DNA of 64,000 nucleotides. Source: Algirhabdus cladophorae. GTDB taxonomy: Bacteria; Pseudomonadota; Alphaproteobacteria; Rhodobacterales; Rhodobacteraceae. The notes under the pieces were generated by a model. It did no database searches. It was not told the origin of the DNA and saw only the letters and a program-made list of their open reading frames with translations. The translations under genes and the position numbers were made by a program. Numbering within the stretch: position 1 is the stretch's first letter; the number at the start of each line of letters is the position of its first letter. The stretch spans positions 1,116,001-1,180,000 of the forward strand of contig NZ_CP173029.1 in assembly GCF_044772865.1 (NCBI RefSeq). The letters run 5' to 3'. Below are positions 1 through 8,696 of this stretch, in pieces.

Positions 1-680
1 ATCTCATTTTCGATATCGCCACCCAGATGCGGGCAGCGGATCAAGGATACGTTTTTCTTTTTGAAAAGAGAGGCATGCATCGCATCCCGCTCGCGTTCGG
101 TGTCGTAAATGACAAAGGCGTGGTGGCAGGCGTCCAGCATATCCGGCGCATATCCGTAGCGATCTGTAAAAGATGTGCGGCGCATCTCTAGATACCGTCT
201 GTCCCATCCCGCAACGCGTGGGTCCAAACTGGCTTGCGGTTGGATAACCACCACTTGTGCACCAGGGGCCGCGACGGAAAAAGCGGCTGCGGCGTATCCG
301 GCCATGGCATAGCCGTAAAAGACGATCTGTTCGTATTGATCAAAAAACCCGTCATCGGTCAGCTTGTCAAAAAACGCATAAACCCGGTCGGATCTAAACC
401 ACGTATCGCCGTCCGAGATCAGCCCAAGGTGGGAACATCCCGTCATGCGGACAAGTTCAAATCCCAGGGGTTCGCCAGATTCGGATCGCGCACGGGTATT
501 TTCAATCGACTCAAAAGTGACCAACAAGGTGTCGCTACCTTCAATATGGACCGCAGAATGCAGCGGCCCCAATGGTTCGAAGAACCCATGGTCCAATGCA
601 AAATCTTCCAGTTGGTCCAACCAGTCTTCTTTCGAAAGGTCGCCCAATTGTACGCCAAAGACGTTTTCTTCGTCCCGCAT
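1..680 (-). CDS. Conserved hypothetical protein, 3' end cut by window edge
   Basis: The frame stays open from an ATG at 678-680 to the left edge, about 226 codons, so the C-terminus is outside the window. A GGAG motif lies six bases before the ATG. The protein starts MRDEENVFGVQLGDLSKE and has an acidic N-terminal half, then a hydrophobic segment around residues 125-150 (FYGYAMAGYAAAAFSV) followed by a short strand ending in QPQASLDP. The G-x-A-M-A-G arrangement after a beta strand is reminiscent of an alpha/beta-hydrolase nucleophile elbow, but the expected Ser is replaced by Met, so I do not assign catalysis. It ends up directly downstream of the glycosyltransferase run on the same strand and may belong to it. 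Function unknown. Confidence 0.75.
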   Translation of the reverse strand, partial: MRDEENVFGVQLGDLSKEDWLDQLEDFALDHGFFEPLGPLHSAVHIEGSDTLLVTFESIENTRARSESGEPLGFELVRMTGCSHLGLISDGDTWFRSDRVYAFFDKLTDDGFFDQYEQIVFYGYAMAGYAAAAFSVAAPGAQVVVIQPQASLDPRVAGWDRRYLEMRRTSFTDRYGYAPDMLDACHHAFVIYDTERERDAMHASLFKKKNVSLIRCPHLGGDIENE

Positions 681-784
681 GGCATGCTCCGTTTTGTGGT
701 CTTGCACGGCCGACGTGGCTGCGTAAGTTTGGTATATGCATGATGAATAGGGCGAAATTTAGCTATCGCCGCGCCGATTTATAG

Positions 785-1834
785 TCAGTTTTTGGCTGTT
801 TTTCGCGCAGTATTGGCGTAGCGCATCATAAATGAGGCGGCTTTTTGCGGCACAAGCCGTGATGGCGGTGTCATCAACAACCTGCCAAAGAGGGCGCGAA
901 ACGGCTCTTGCAGCATCAACGCGTCAAAGCGGGCTTTGCGCCAGTTCACAGCGGCTGCGTGCAGCTTGGCCAAAGTGTCGTCCGTCATTAAACCCGCCGC
1001 AATGGCTGCGCGTTCAGGTTTCAGCGCGTCAATACTCGTGTCGGTTTCTTGGTTAAAGTTGCGCTCAATCCAATAGTCTACCCCCAGTAGATCACTGGAA
1101 TGTACCGCGCGTCCGCGATCGGCCTTCAACACATAGCTTTCCATGGCGCCAAGTGGGTAGTGATTAAGCTGGACCAGCGCCGTGTTCGAGCGGCCGAAAT
1201 TGGAGAAGATGCGTTTGGTTTTGTATTTTGCGTCCAACGCCCGGCCTTCTCCGTCAAACCAATTCTGGTCTTCGACACGGTCTGGATCTGGGCTGCGGGG
1301 GCGGTGGACCCCGAGTTTTTTATAGACGCCGGAATTACGATAGAGCGTTTTGAACATAGAGGCGCGCCATGGCCAAAACAAAACCTCGGGGGCTGCTTGG
1401 CGAAATTGATCGGTCACAGGCAGGTCGTCGTAGCGCACCTTTCCCGCATTCCCAAACAAACGCCACGTGAGGGCGATTGCATCTGCATCTGGCAAAGCGG
1501 CAAACAGATCAACCAATTGATGCCCACCGGTTTTTATGTTCACAAACTCATCCACATCCAGCGGCAAAATCCAATCGGCCTCTGCCACGATGGGAAGTTT
1601 CTCGGCGATTTTGAGGGCGGTAAATTGGATCCCACGTTTGTCGTAGGGGCCGTCGTTGCGGATGTGCTGGACCTCGCCCATGTCTTGCAAGCGATCAAGC
1701 AGGATATCTGTGCCATCCTGACAATCATTTGAAAACACTAGAAAATCTGTGAAACCAACAGCGCGATGATGGGCCAGCCATTCGATCAAAAACGCCGCTT
1801 CGTTGCGTACACACAGGACTGCTAAGGCTTTCAC
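785..1834 (-). CDS. Family 2 glycosyltransferase (Glyco_tranf_2_4 type)
   Basis: A 349-residue protein with the core of the PF13704-like glycosyltransferase family: CVRNEA near residue 8, the conserved EWLAHHRAVGF segment, FSNDCQDGTD, and a DVDEF motif near residue 100 that would bind a metal-nucleotide sugar. I chose the GTG at 1832-1834 because its N-terminus (MKALAVLCVRNE) aligns without gaps with the paralogue at 5560-6591 (MRITAATCVKNE) and it removes a long overlap; an ATG at 1864 is the alternative. It follows the methyltransferase by 4 bases, last but one in a leftward operon. Acceptor and donor sugars cannot be read from sequence; a role in surface glycan synthesis is inferred. Confidence 0.85.
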   Translation of the reverse strand: MKALAVLCVRNEAAFLIEWLAHHRAVGFTDFLVFSNDCQDGTDILLDRLQDMGEVQHIRNDGPYDKRGIQFTALKIAEKLPIVAEADWILPLDVDEFVNIKTGGHQLVDLFAALPDADAIALTWRLFGNAGKVRYDDLPVTDQFRQAAPEVLFWPWRASMFKTLYRNSGVYKKLGVHRPRSPDPDRVEDQNWFDGEGRALDAKYKTKRIFSNFGRSNTALVQLNHYPLGAMESYVLKADRGRAVHSSDLLGVDYWIERNFNQETDTSIDALKPERAAIAAGLMTDDTLAKLHAAAVNWRKARFDALMLQEPFRALFGRLLMTPPSRLVPQKAASFMMRYANTARKTAKN

Positions 1835-1838
1835 AGTG

Positions 1839-2558
1839 TCATGCGCCTTTGTGAAAGACCACAAGCTTGCCCTTGGACAGGCGCGGATAATAGATCAATC
1901 CGCTGCGTTCCATGGCGCCGAAAACTGTGGCGATCCCGCTAGATCCTGTGTTCAACGGGTTCAGGACGATAACCGCAGCGCGCAATGCGCTGAGATCGGC
2001 CGCAGCAAGGGCAGCCACTTCGCCACCTTCGCTGGACGAGACAAAAACACTGGGACGATGGGCTTTGAAAACCGTGTTGGTGTTTAGCACATCGGTGCTG
2101 GATTTTGCGGCAACTGCATCCTCTGGTTCGTCATCAAGCGGGCCCAACGAGCTGGCCATGAGATCCTTGCGCACAAAGACGTCAACCGGTTTGCTGCCCT
2201 TGCGCGGGCCAAACGCACCATGGTGCAGGGATACCGACTTAATTCCATTGGCATCCAGAAGCTGTTGGGCAGGGGGCAGTATGTCCGGATTGGCGTCATA
2301 GCTGACAACGCTGACGCCCTTTTTGGCTGCCATAAACGCTGCGGTAAAGCCAAAGCCTGTGCCCAATTCCAGTACTTTGTCATCCGTGTTCAGCAATCTG
2401 TTCAACGCACCGACCAAATTGCCGTCGTATTTGTTTTCTGACAACAACGTGCGGTGCCTTCGGGTCATTTCGGCGATATGCGGGATTGTGATGCCCCGGG
2501 ATTTGATCGGGGCCTCATCGGAAAGAGGGAGGATTTTGGCGGTTGTTGCTTTGGTCAT
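1839..2558 (-). CDS. Class I SAM-dependent methyltransferase
   Basis: A 239-residue protein with the SAM-binding motif VLELGTGFGF (around residues 62-71) and a following acidic residue in VVSYDANPD, the usual ribose-contacting Asp. The layout resembles FkbM-type and other small-molecule or sugar methyltransferases. The start ATG directly follows the TAA of the upstream fusion gene, with GGAGAG eight bases before it, so translation is coupled. Placement between two glycosyltransferase genes suggests O-methylation of a glycan or an attached group, but this is inferred from neighbours only. Confidence 0.8.
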   Translation of the reverse strand: MTKATTAKILPLSDEAPIKSRGITIPHIAEMTRRHRTLLSENKYDGNLVGALNRLLNTDDKVLELGTGFGFTAAFMAAKKGVSVVSYDANPDILPPAQQLLDANGIKSVSLHHGAFGPRKGSKPVDVFVRKDLMASSLGPLDDEPEDAVAAKSSTDVLNTNTVFKAHRPSVFVSSSEGGEVAALAAADLSALRAAVIVLNPLNTGSSGIATVFGAMERSGLIYYPRLSKGKLVVFHKGA

Positions 2559-4928
2559 TTAACTCTCCATATCCAGAGCAAGGGCGTAAGCCACGCGCTC
2601 CATCTCGGTCAGGTCCACCTTAAGGGCTTGGGCATAAAGATCAGCAAATTCAGGCATTTGGTGTAGTTCCTCGGCCTTTGCGCGGTGCCAATCCAGCCCC
2701 GTTTGGTGCCACTTGCGCAGCGTTTGATTGGCCAGCAGCCGATCATATTCGGCGCGGACCCTCGGAATGTTACGCTTGATCGTGATGTCGCGATGTACCG
2801 ACCAATCCATCCGCACCCAATAGTTGATCCCAATAGAGCGATCCACATGCAGTGCGCGTCCACGTTGCCGCTTGATTAGGAAGCTTTCGGCGGATCGAAG
2901 CGCATAGTGGTTCAATTGCAAAAGGTCGTAGCCGATGTTTTTCTTGCTGTTGCGCCACCCGTTGTCGCTGGCGTCAGCGGTCATGTCTTTGCCCGAGCCA
3001 TTAACCCATTTTACCTCGCCGCGGCGGGCCTCATCCAGTTTGTTGGGGCGATGGCAGCTGATTTTTTCATATGCGCCGATGTTCTTGAACATGGTCTTGA
3101 ACCCCCAAACAGTATGGGGTTTGGGGCAAAATTTCGGGGCGCAGGTGTCGAATTGATCAATGACAAAATCATCCGACAGCTTGGTGACCCCATTGTGCCC
3201 AAACAGCCGCCAGGTCATGGCGATATTTGTGGCGTCCCCGATCTGGGCATAGAGATCGCTAAGGGTTCCGTTGCCGCAGCGCACGTTCATGAACTCATCC
3301 ACATCGATGTGAATGATCCATTCGGCGTTTTGGATCAACGGCTCTTTGAGGGATTGGTTGAGGGCATATTGCTGTGGCGAGTTGCCCTTCCAATTGTCGT
3401 TATTTCGGTGCTGAAGGATGCCCATATCTTGCAGCGTATCAAGCAGCTCGGATGTGCCGTCTTCGCAGCCATTTGTATAAATAATGAAATTATCCACGCC
3501 AATTGCGCGATGATACGCCACCCATTCGACGATATATGGGCATTCGTTTTTCATACAGCCGACGATGACATTGCCCGAATTTCCACCTGCCAGGGCCCGC
3601 GGGAGATCGCGTAAGGGGGCGGGTGTGTATGCTGCGGCCAAGGCTTCTTCGTTCACTGCACCCAGCTTGTTATGGGGGGCAAAGCTGCTGCTTTTGAGCT
3701 TTTCGAAGTTGGCTTTGGCCAGTGGCGGCATAAGGGATTTTGCAGCGTCAGAGAGGGTTATCTGATCCGATCCGGATGTGGTCTGTTTGGCCTCCATAGC
3801 AGCAAGGGCACTGGATTTTGTAGCGGCCTCTTGGCGGGTGCTACGCTCGATCCGGCCCATAAACACGGTCAAGTATTGCGTTGCACGAAACCCCCGCTCG
3901 GGCGCTGCTTCGGTCCACGGTTTCAATGCACGGTCGCGTTTAAGGCAATCGGGCGTGAGGGCAGGGTGGGCGGCCAGTAGTTTTTTGTTCTGCGCCTCGA
4001 AGCCTTTGGAAATCTCGACAAGGCTGCCGGGTGCGATGGCTGCACCATCTATGGCAACTTCGCGCACAAAGCTTTTCCAAAGGTTGCGCGGAATGATCCG
4101 GCCTGTGGCCAACACTTTGACCAAGACCTCATTCATCAACCGTCCACGTGTAAGGCTGGCAGCTGAGGGTTGATCTGGCGGTGTGGCCGCATATCCACGC
4201 CCGATACTTGCTGGCAGGTCGAAAGCCGCGCAGAGTTCTTGGGCCACATCTGGCCCGTAGAAAAGATCGGGGTCATAGGGCCGCAAAACAGTGACGCCTT
4301 GGCCAAATACGCTGTCCCAGTGGCTCACAAGCCCTTGATAGTCTAACCAAAATGGTGGGGCTTGCACTTCGGCAAAGCCTGAATTGCGGGGGTCAGTTTC
4401 GGGCCATTGGTCAAGGCAGGCGTCGCGCCAGTCCTTTCGCCCCGCCAAGGCTGCTTCGACGCTGAGAGACGCAGTGCGGCCTTCAGAAATTTGAGCCGCG
4501 TAATGACGCGCCAACATGCGCCCTTGTTCATCCACATGGGCGATGATGCGGATGTCGTCGGAAAACTGGTTCAAAAAGGTCTTGAGCCGTTGTAGTTCAC
4601 TGTCGCGGGCCAATCCTGTAGCCAATTGCGAGCAGGACAGGATCATTGAGCGCGGTTTTTTTGCGTCAACTTCAACCTGCAATTCTTGTTCAAGGCGCTG
4701 CAGCAGTTGGGCTTGTTGCGCTGTATCAGTATAGCCACGATTATAGCGTAATGTGTCGACGTGATCGGGATCGGTCATGGCCATAAACAGGCGTGTATGG
4801 TTCTTATTTCCCGGCGCTTTGGGGAACAAAACGCCCTTTGCAGCCAACTGGTCGCGCTTTTGTGCAAGGGTTTCTTGCAGCTGCTGCGCGCCTGTGTGTT
4901 CGAGGCCGATGTGAAGGTAGATGCGCAT
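2559..4928 (-). CDS. Sulfotransferase-like / family 2 glycosyltransferase fusion
   Basis: A 789-residue protein in two parts. Residues 1 to about 330 look like the sulfotransferase family found in roseobacters (YLHIGLEHTGAQQLQETL at the N-terminus, then EVQAPPFWLDYQGL and VLRPYDPDLFYG). The 5'-phosphosulfate loop, normally KTGTT, is degenerate (EHTGAQ), so catalysis by this half is doubtful. After a linker of about 100 residues, residues from about 455 carry a full glycosyltransferase domain: GCMKNECPYIVEWVAYHRAIG, YTNGCEDGT and the DVDEF motif, closely matching the paralogues at 785-1834 and 5560-6591. The ATG overlaps the stop of the upstream sulfotransferase by one base (TAATG). The gene at 53704-55899 carries the same two activities in the opposite order. 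Confidence 0.85.
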   Translation of the reverse strand: MRIYLHIGLEHTGAQQLQETLAQKRDQLAAKGVLFPKAPGNKNHTRLFMAMTDPDHVDTLRYNRGYTDTAQQAQLLQRLEQELQVEVDAKKPRSMILSCSQLATGLARDSELQRLKTFLNQFSDDIRIIAHVDEQGRMLARHYAAQISEGRTASLSVEAALAGRKDWRDACLDQWPETDPRNSGFAEVQAPPFWLDYQGLVSHWDSVFGQGVTVLRPYDPDLFYGPDVAQELCAAFDLPASIGRGYAATPPDQPSAASLTRGRLMNEVLVKVLATGRIIPRNLWKSFVREVAIDGAAIAPGSLVEISKGFEAQNKKLLAAHPALTPDCLKRDRALKPWTEAAPERGFRATQYLTVFMGRIERSTRQEAATKSSALAAMEAKQTTSGSDQITLSDAAKSLMPPLAKANFEKLKSSSFAPHNKLGAVNEEALAAAYTPAPLRDLPRALAGGNSGNVIVGCMKNECPYIVEWVAYHRAIGVDNFIIYTNGCEDGTSELLDTLQDMGILQHRNNDNWKGNSPQQYALNQSLKEPLIQNAEWIIHIDVDEFMNVRCGNGTLSDLYAQIGDATNIAMTWRLFGHNGVTKLSDDFVIDQFDTCAPKFCPKPHTVWGFKTMFKNIGAYEKISCHRPNKLDEARRGEVKWVNGSGKDMTADASDNGWRNSKKNIGYDLLQLNHYALRSAESFLIKRQRGRALHVDRSIGINYWVRMDWSVHRDITIKRNIPRVRAEYDRLLANQTLRKWHQTGLDWHRAKAEELHQMPEFADLYAQALKVDLTEMERVAYALALDMES

Positions 4929-5563
4929 TATTCGGCGGCCTCAGTATTTGGATTGGCGTTGGCCGTGCCCCACCACGGCAGATCCACGCCCAGAAATGCG
5001 CTGATCTTATGAGGGGCGTCGGGGTCGGCGATGTCGTATTCCAGAAAATCACTGTCTGACCCAAAAACCCTGCGCACAAAGCTATAGTGCCCGTTGATCC
5101 AGCGAACGCGATGGGCGTCTGTGGCGCCGTATCCCTCCGGCAGGCCGGGGATGGCATTGTTTGGTAGCCGTGTTTTGCCCAGATTGGACCAGCGTTGCAT
5201 ACTGTCGGACAGGGCGGCGGGATCGCGGTGGGTGAGGATGAATTTGGCGCCTGTGTGGTGCTGCCGGATAGCATCAATCAGGGCCCAGTCCATTTGTGGC
5301 CATAGATTCAATCCGTTACGGACGATATCAATCTCGGTATAGGCGTCAAATTCGGGCATCAAAGCCAGTGGGTCCCCTGTCTCGAAATAGCCCTGATACA
5401 TCAGCTTGCCGACAAAGGCGCGCAGAATTTTGGGGTTCTCGCTTTGGCCTTGGCGGATGCGCCAATCGGCAACTTTCAGGCCCGCCTGTTTCAGAGCCTC
5501 GCCCAAGGTTGTGGTGCCAGATTTTGGCAGGCCGAGGTTGATGATTTTGAGCGGCGCACTCAT
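4928..5563 (-). CDS. Sulfotransferase family protein
   Basis: A 211-residue protein beginning MSAPLKIINLGLPKSGTTTL; the GLPKSGTTTL stretch is an intact PAPS 5'-phosphosulfate binding loop. Downstream FILTHRDPAALSDSMQRW fits the 3'-phosphate binding region (R-D-P...S). It should transfer sulfate from PAPS to a hydroxyl acceptor. The ATG at 5561-5563 overlaps the stop of the upstream glycosyltransferase (ATGA), which decides the start; a longer open frame reaching 5797 lies wholly inside the glycosyltransferase and has no support. The acceptor is probably the glycan made by the neighbouring glycosyltransferases. Confidence 0.85.
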   Translation of the reverse strand: MSAPLKIINLGLPKSGTTTLGEALKQAGLKVADWRIRQGQSENPKILRAFVGKLMYQGYFETGDPLALMPEFDAYTEIDIVRNGLNLWPQMDWALIDAIRQHHTGAKFILTHRDPAALSDSMQRWSNLGKTRLPNNAIPGLPEGYGATDAHRVRWINGHYSFVRRVFGSDSDFLEYDIADPDAPHKISAFLGVDLPWWGTANANPNTEAAE

Positions 5564-6591
5564 GCGGTTAGCCCTAGTTTTTGCATCACGGCCTGCTCTT
5601 GTGGCGGGGTTGTGGCAAGGTCGCGCAATTGATCGCGCAGGGCCGCATAATCGGGGTTTTGCAGCAGACGGTCGCGCGTCGCAATGTGCTGTTTTACGCA
5701 GGCATCGTGCAAGTCCGCGATGCCGTCGATTTTCTTTAGCGTCGAAATTTCGCGTTTCAAAGCAGGTAGATAGCGCTGAATTGAGGTGTCTTCCCAAGCG
5801 TCGTCATTGCGTTCGCGCCAATAGGTGTCGTCAAAATTGCGATGCTCGCGGTTCACGTCGCCCCGGTCATTTTTCACCAAATAGCTGTCGAGGCTGCGCA
5901 GAGCATAGTGGTTCAAAGTGGCAAAGTCCCGGGCACCATGAGCAGGAAACTGGCGGATGCGCCGTTTGTTAGCCGCCATTTTAAATTTGAACTGGACATC
6001 TCGTCCCGATCCATCGGTCCAATGCGGGCGTTTATTCTTGGGCAGGGAGCCTTTGAAAAACGGCCGATGCGCCCCGAAATATTGCACTGGAAAATCCCGG
6101 CGGGTCAGCGTTTTGACCTCAATGGCCAGTTGATCGCACCATATGTCAGGATTATGGGTCTGGATGAATTGGCTTATAACGGGTTCATCGACAAATTCAT
6201 CGATCCCACCGTTGGCAAAGAACTGAAATGTCAGGGAAATTGCCTGTGGGTCACCACAGGCTTCGATCAGGGCAGGGATCGTATGATCACCTACATGGAT
6301 GTTCAAAAACTCGTCCACATCCGCAATCCAGACCCAGTCGGCATCATAAACCACGGGCTGTTTGGCGGCGTCTTTTAGCGCCTCCATCTGGTAATTGCGC
6401 CCCTGTGCGGGGTTGGGCAGATGCTGGACGATATTTGCTTGTGCCAACGCATCCAGCAGCGTGTCGCTTCCATCCGTACAGTCGTTGGAATAAAACAGAA
6501 AATCCGTCACCCCGATGACACGATGAAAGGCGATCCATTCCAACAGAAATGGGCCTTCGTTCTTGACACAGGTGGCCGCCGTGATGCGCAT
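5560..6591 (-). CDS. Family 2 glycosyltransferase (Glyco_tranf_2_4 type)
   Basis: A 343-residue protein, first gene of the leftward glycan operon. It starts MRITAATCVKNEGPFLLEW, followed by FHRVIGV, FYSNDCTDGSD and the metal-binding ADVDEFLNI. Compared with the other two copies in this operon it has the same core and a diverged C-terminal half with FGAHRPFFKG and LNHYALRSLDSYLVK, the latter also conserved in the paralogues (LNHYPLGAMESYVLK and LNHYALRSAESFLIK). The three copies share the order C-x-K/R-N-E, HHR/YHR/FHR, DVDEF and LNHY, so they arose by duplication. Probably cytoplasmic. Confidence 0.85.
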   Translation of the reverse strand: MRITAATCVKNEGPFLLEWIAFHRVIGVTDFLFYSNDCTDGSDTLLDALAQANIVQHLPNPAQGRNYQMEALKDAAKQPVVYDADWVWIADVDEFLNIHVGDHTIPALIEACGDPQAISLTFQFFANGGIDEFVDEPVISQFIQTHNPDIWCDQLAIEVKTLTRRDFPVQYFGAHRPFFKGSLPKNKRPHWTDGSGRDVQFKFKMAANKRRIRQFPAHGARDFATLNHYALRSLDSYLVKNDRGDVNREHRNFDDTYWRERNDDAWEDTSIQRYLPALKREISTLKKIDGIADLHDACVKQHIATRDRLLQNPDYAALRDQLRDLATTPPQEQAVMQKLGLTA

Positions 6592-6794
6592 ATTTCGCGC
6601 CTTTGCCTATTGTGGAGCCTGTTGAGACCCTTGGAAACGCTCGGATTGCGGCGTTGATACCGCATTATTGTTTCCAAAACCTATCCCATGACAGGGGAAT
6701 TCAGTCAATATTGGTTCAAATTGGAAACAGTTTGTTCGGCTTACCTGCGGTATTTGATCTGAAAAGATGTACATCGATTGTCCCCCACAAATAG

Positions 6795-6977
6795 ACATGC
6801 GAGGGTTTTGACCTTGATGAGCTTGACGATCCAACCGGCGTAAATATCGGTGGTGTGATCGGTGAATTGCCCGAGGGTGACAGTTTTGCGCAATGGCAAT
6901 GGGCCAATCCAACCACAAGTGTTGTGGGCACGCAGACCAATGTTGAAGTGGTCCCAGAAAACCGGACAGTCGTCTAA
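6795..6977 (+). pseudogene. Open fragment without a start, possible gene remnant
   Basis: From the TAG at 6792-6794 to the TAA at 6975-6977 the frame encodes 60 residues with no ATG or GTG near the left end. The translation (GFDLDELDDPTGVNIGG, then ELPEGDSFAQWQW and TTSVVGTQTNVEVV) looks like genuine protein, with a composition similar to Ig-like or Rib-type repeats of surface proteins. It sits just before an insertion-sequence remnant, so a truncated surface-protein tail is one reading. Weak. Confidence 0.3.
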
Positions 6978-7009
6978 GGTGTATCCCAAACCTTTTAAGG
7001 GATAGGAGA

Positions 7010-7195
7010 CTGGCCAAGCGCCGGAATTTTACAGATCAGTTTAAGGCCAAGGTGGCGTTGGACGCGCTGCGTGGCGACAAGACCGTGCGGGAGATCGCAG
7101 CGGCGCATCAGTTGCCCACAAATCAGGGGTCAGCACTTGGAAGTGGCAGGCGATTGATGGGATGGCTGGCTGTTGAAAAGGGTGGAGAGTTTTGA
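7010..7195 (+). pseudogene. IS3-family transposase OrfA remnant
   Basis: Reading from 7010 gives LAKRRNFTDQFKAKVALD, then LRGDKTVREIAAAHQLPTNQ, the helix-turn-helix start of IS3-family OrfA proteins. The usual ATG is CTG here although AGGAG remains upstream. After the codon for Gln at about 7126 a frameshift moves the expected VSTWKWQAIDGMA into the +1 frame, a second shift returns to VEKGGE, and the stop follows at 7193-7195. No OrfB and no terminal inverted repeats were seen, so this is a decayed fragment. Confidence 0.75.
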
Positions 7196-7465
7196 AGCCG
7201 CCATTAGAATTAGTCGGAAGGTAACGCAGTCCTGCGGCTTTTGGATCCCAATCCCACGACCCTGGCGGTCAGATCGAGTACCGAATGGGGTAAATAAGAT
7301 AGCAATTTAGACGCCTGTTACGTCCGCTCAGCAAATGCGTTCCAGCTTCACGCCGAACCTTACACCCGGATGTGATGCACAGTAGCGGCGGCCTGCCGGG
7401 TAATCCCAACAGGCCGGACCAAAACACCTATGTTTTGCGTGGCTGGATCCACCTTCGTTAACTGT
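7196..7465. other. Non-coding stretch after the IS remnant
   Basis: No supported gene. It holds one inverted repeat, GGCCTG/CAGGCC around 7391-7415, close to the end of the leftward VPLPA gene but without a T-run, so a terminator is not certain. The stretch is probably part of the insertion scar. Confidence 0.4.
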
Positions 7466-8440
7466 CTACGCCAGTGTTAAACTGTGAAGAGGTCTTGGTT
7501 TGCCATTTTTTCGCGGTCCATTTTTTCGCTGTGCCGTTTTGAACCATGCGAAGATCCCACACAGCGATGAAAAGAACAAAAAAGCACTGGCTGGCAAGGG
7601 CACGGGCGTTACAGCGACCGGATCGCCAAAGGGCGCGTTTGCAAACATACTCAGGTCGCCATCAATAGCCGAAAAGACGGCGTTTTGGGATGGCCCACTT
7701 GTTTGGATCGATCCAAAATCGAGGCTCAGCGCATCGGTCAATTCATAGTATAAAATAGCTGCACCGGTGGCGTCCGCTTCGCCAAAATTTGTGCCGGGCC
7801 CGTTAAACAGCAAGCTGTTACCCTGGTCGGTAACCTGTAGGGCTTGGGGACTTGTCCCGGTTGCATAAGATACCAGCCCATCCGATTTTTGCGCGGTAAA
7901 GTATTCGGATTGAGAGGCTTCGCCATCAACGTCATAAACCGCAAGCTCGATGCTTTGCAGCAAAAGGGGCGTCAAGAACGTGCCAGACATCTGGCCTGTG
8001 CCTTCAAAAAACTCAAAGTGCATCGTAATCCCATCTTCCGCATTATCGATGCCATTGCCATAGTATAAAAACCCAAGGTCATCTTGAGGACCGCCCGGAC
8101 TGTTGCGGTAATTGGGGATGTAGCCTGCATCACCAAAGTAATTCTGCGCCGCGGGATTTGTCTGGTCGGCGAAATTTGTATCGCCCTTGATCGTTGTCGT
8201 AATTTTAGCATCAACGGTTTGGCCATTCTCAGTCGCCACGTCTTTAAAATACAGGGTCCGTTGGGTCGCTGCGGCGCCAAGCAAATTCGATCCATCTGTG
8301 GCGCCTACCATTTTGTCGAAGGTCATTGTGGCGGAATTTGCCATGCCGGGCAGGGCCACAAGAATGCCAAATATCATGGTCTTTAGTAGGTTTGGGATGG
8401 TTTCTGGGCTGTGTGAAGTTGGGTGGTTAATCGAGGTCAT
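7466..8440 (-). CDS. VPLPA-CTERM sorting domain protein
   Basis: A 324-residue exported protein. The N-terminus has a hydrophobic segment (MIFGILVALPGMANSA) consistent with a signal peptide ending at residue 38 or so. The body is Gly/Asp/Thr rich with no recognised enzyme motif. The C-terminus carries VTPVPLPASAFLFFSSL, then a hydrophobic helix and a basic tail, the three-part sorting signal of the VPLPA-CTERM class handled by an exosortase in Rhodobacterales. I placed the start at 8438-8440 because GGAGAG precedes it; an ATG five codons upstream (8455) has no ribosome site. The tail after the helix (RKNGPRKNGKPRPLHSLTLA) is longer than usual. No exosortase gene is in the window. Confidence 0.85.
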   Translation of the reverse strand: MTSINHPTSHSPETIPNLLKTMIFGILVALPGMANSATMTFDKMVGATDGSNLLGAAATQRTLYFKDVATENGQTVDAKITTTIKGDTNFADQTNPAAQNYFGDAGYIPNYRNSPGGPQDDLGFLYYGNGIDNAEDGITMHFEFFEGTGQMSGTFLTPLLLQSIELAVYDVDGEASQSEYFTAQKSDGLVSYATGTSPQALQVTDQGNSLLFNGPGTNFGEADATGAAILYYELTDALSLDFGSIQTSGPSQNAVFSAIDGDLSMFANAPFGDPVAVTPVPLPASAFLFFSSLCGIFAWFKTAQRKNGPRKNGKPRPLHSLTLA

Positions 8441-8696
8441 CGTTACGCTCTCCATTCGGAAAAATGTGTTTCAATTGACCAAGTTTTTAAGGGATCACAG
8501 TGGTCGGCACATGCGAGCGCGTGGATAGTTCGGCTCTCTTTTGTGCAAAAGGTCGGGCGCAAAAGATCTGAAATGCACCAAAAGGATAGGTGTGCTATCC
8601 GGATCTGACGGGACTGAGCCAAAAGTTGTAAACGCTGGTCAATGCAGCGACCGGCGCGTTATAGACATCGTTGATGCGAACACAAAGGGTGACGCC

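Noticed and set aside
4928..5797. Long start for the sulfotransferase at 5797
   Set aside because: The extra 78 residues are basic, run antisense-like inside the upstream glycosyltransferase, and the ATGA junction at 5560-5563 is the natural start.
7389..7416. GGCCTG/CAGGCC inverted repeat as a terminator for the VPLPA gene
   Set aside because: No T-run after it on either strand, so it does not meet the usual form.
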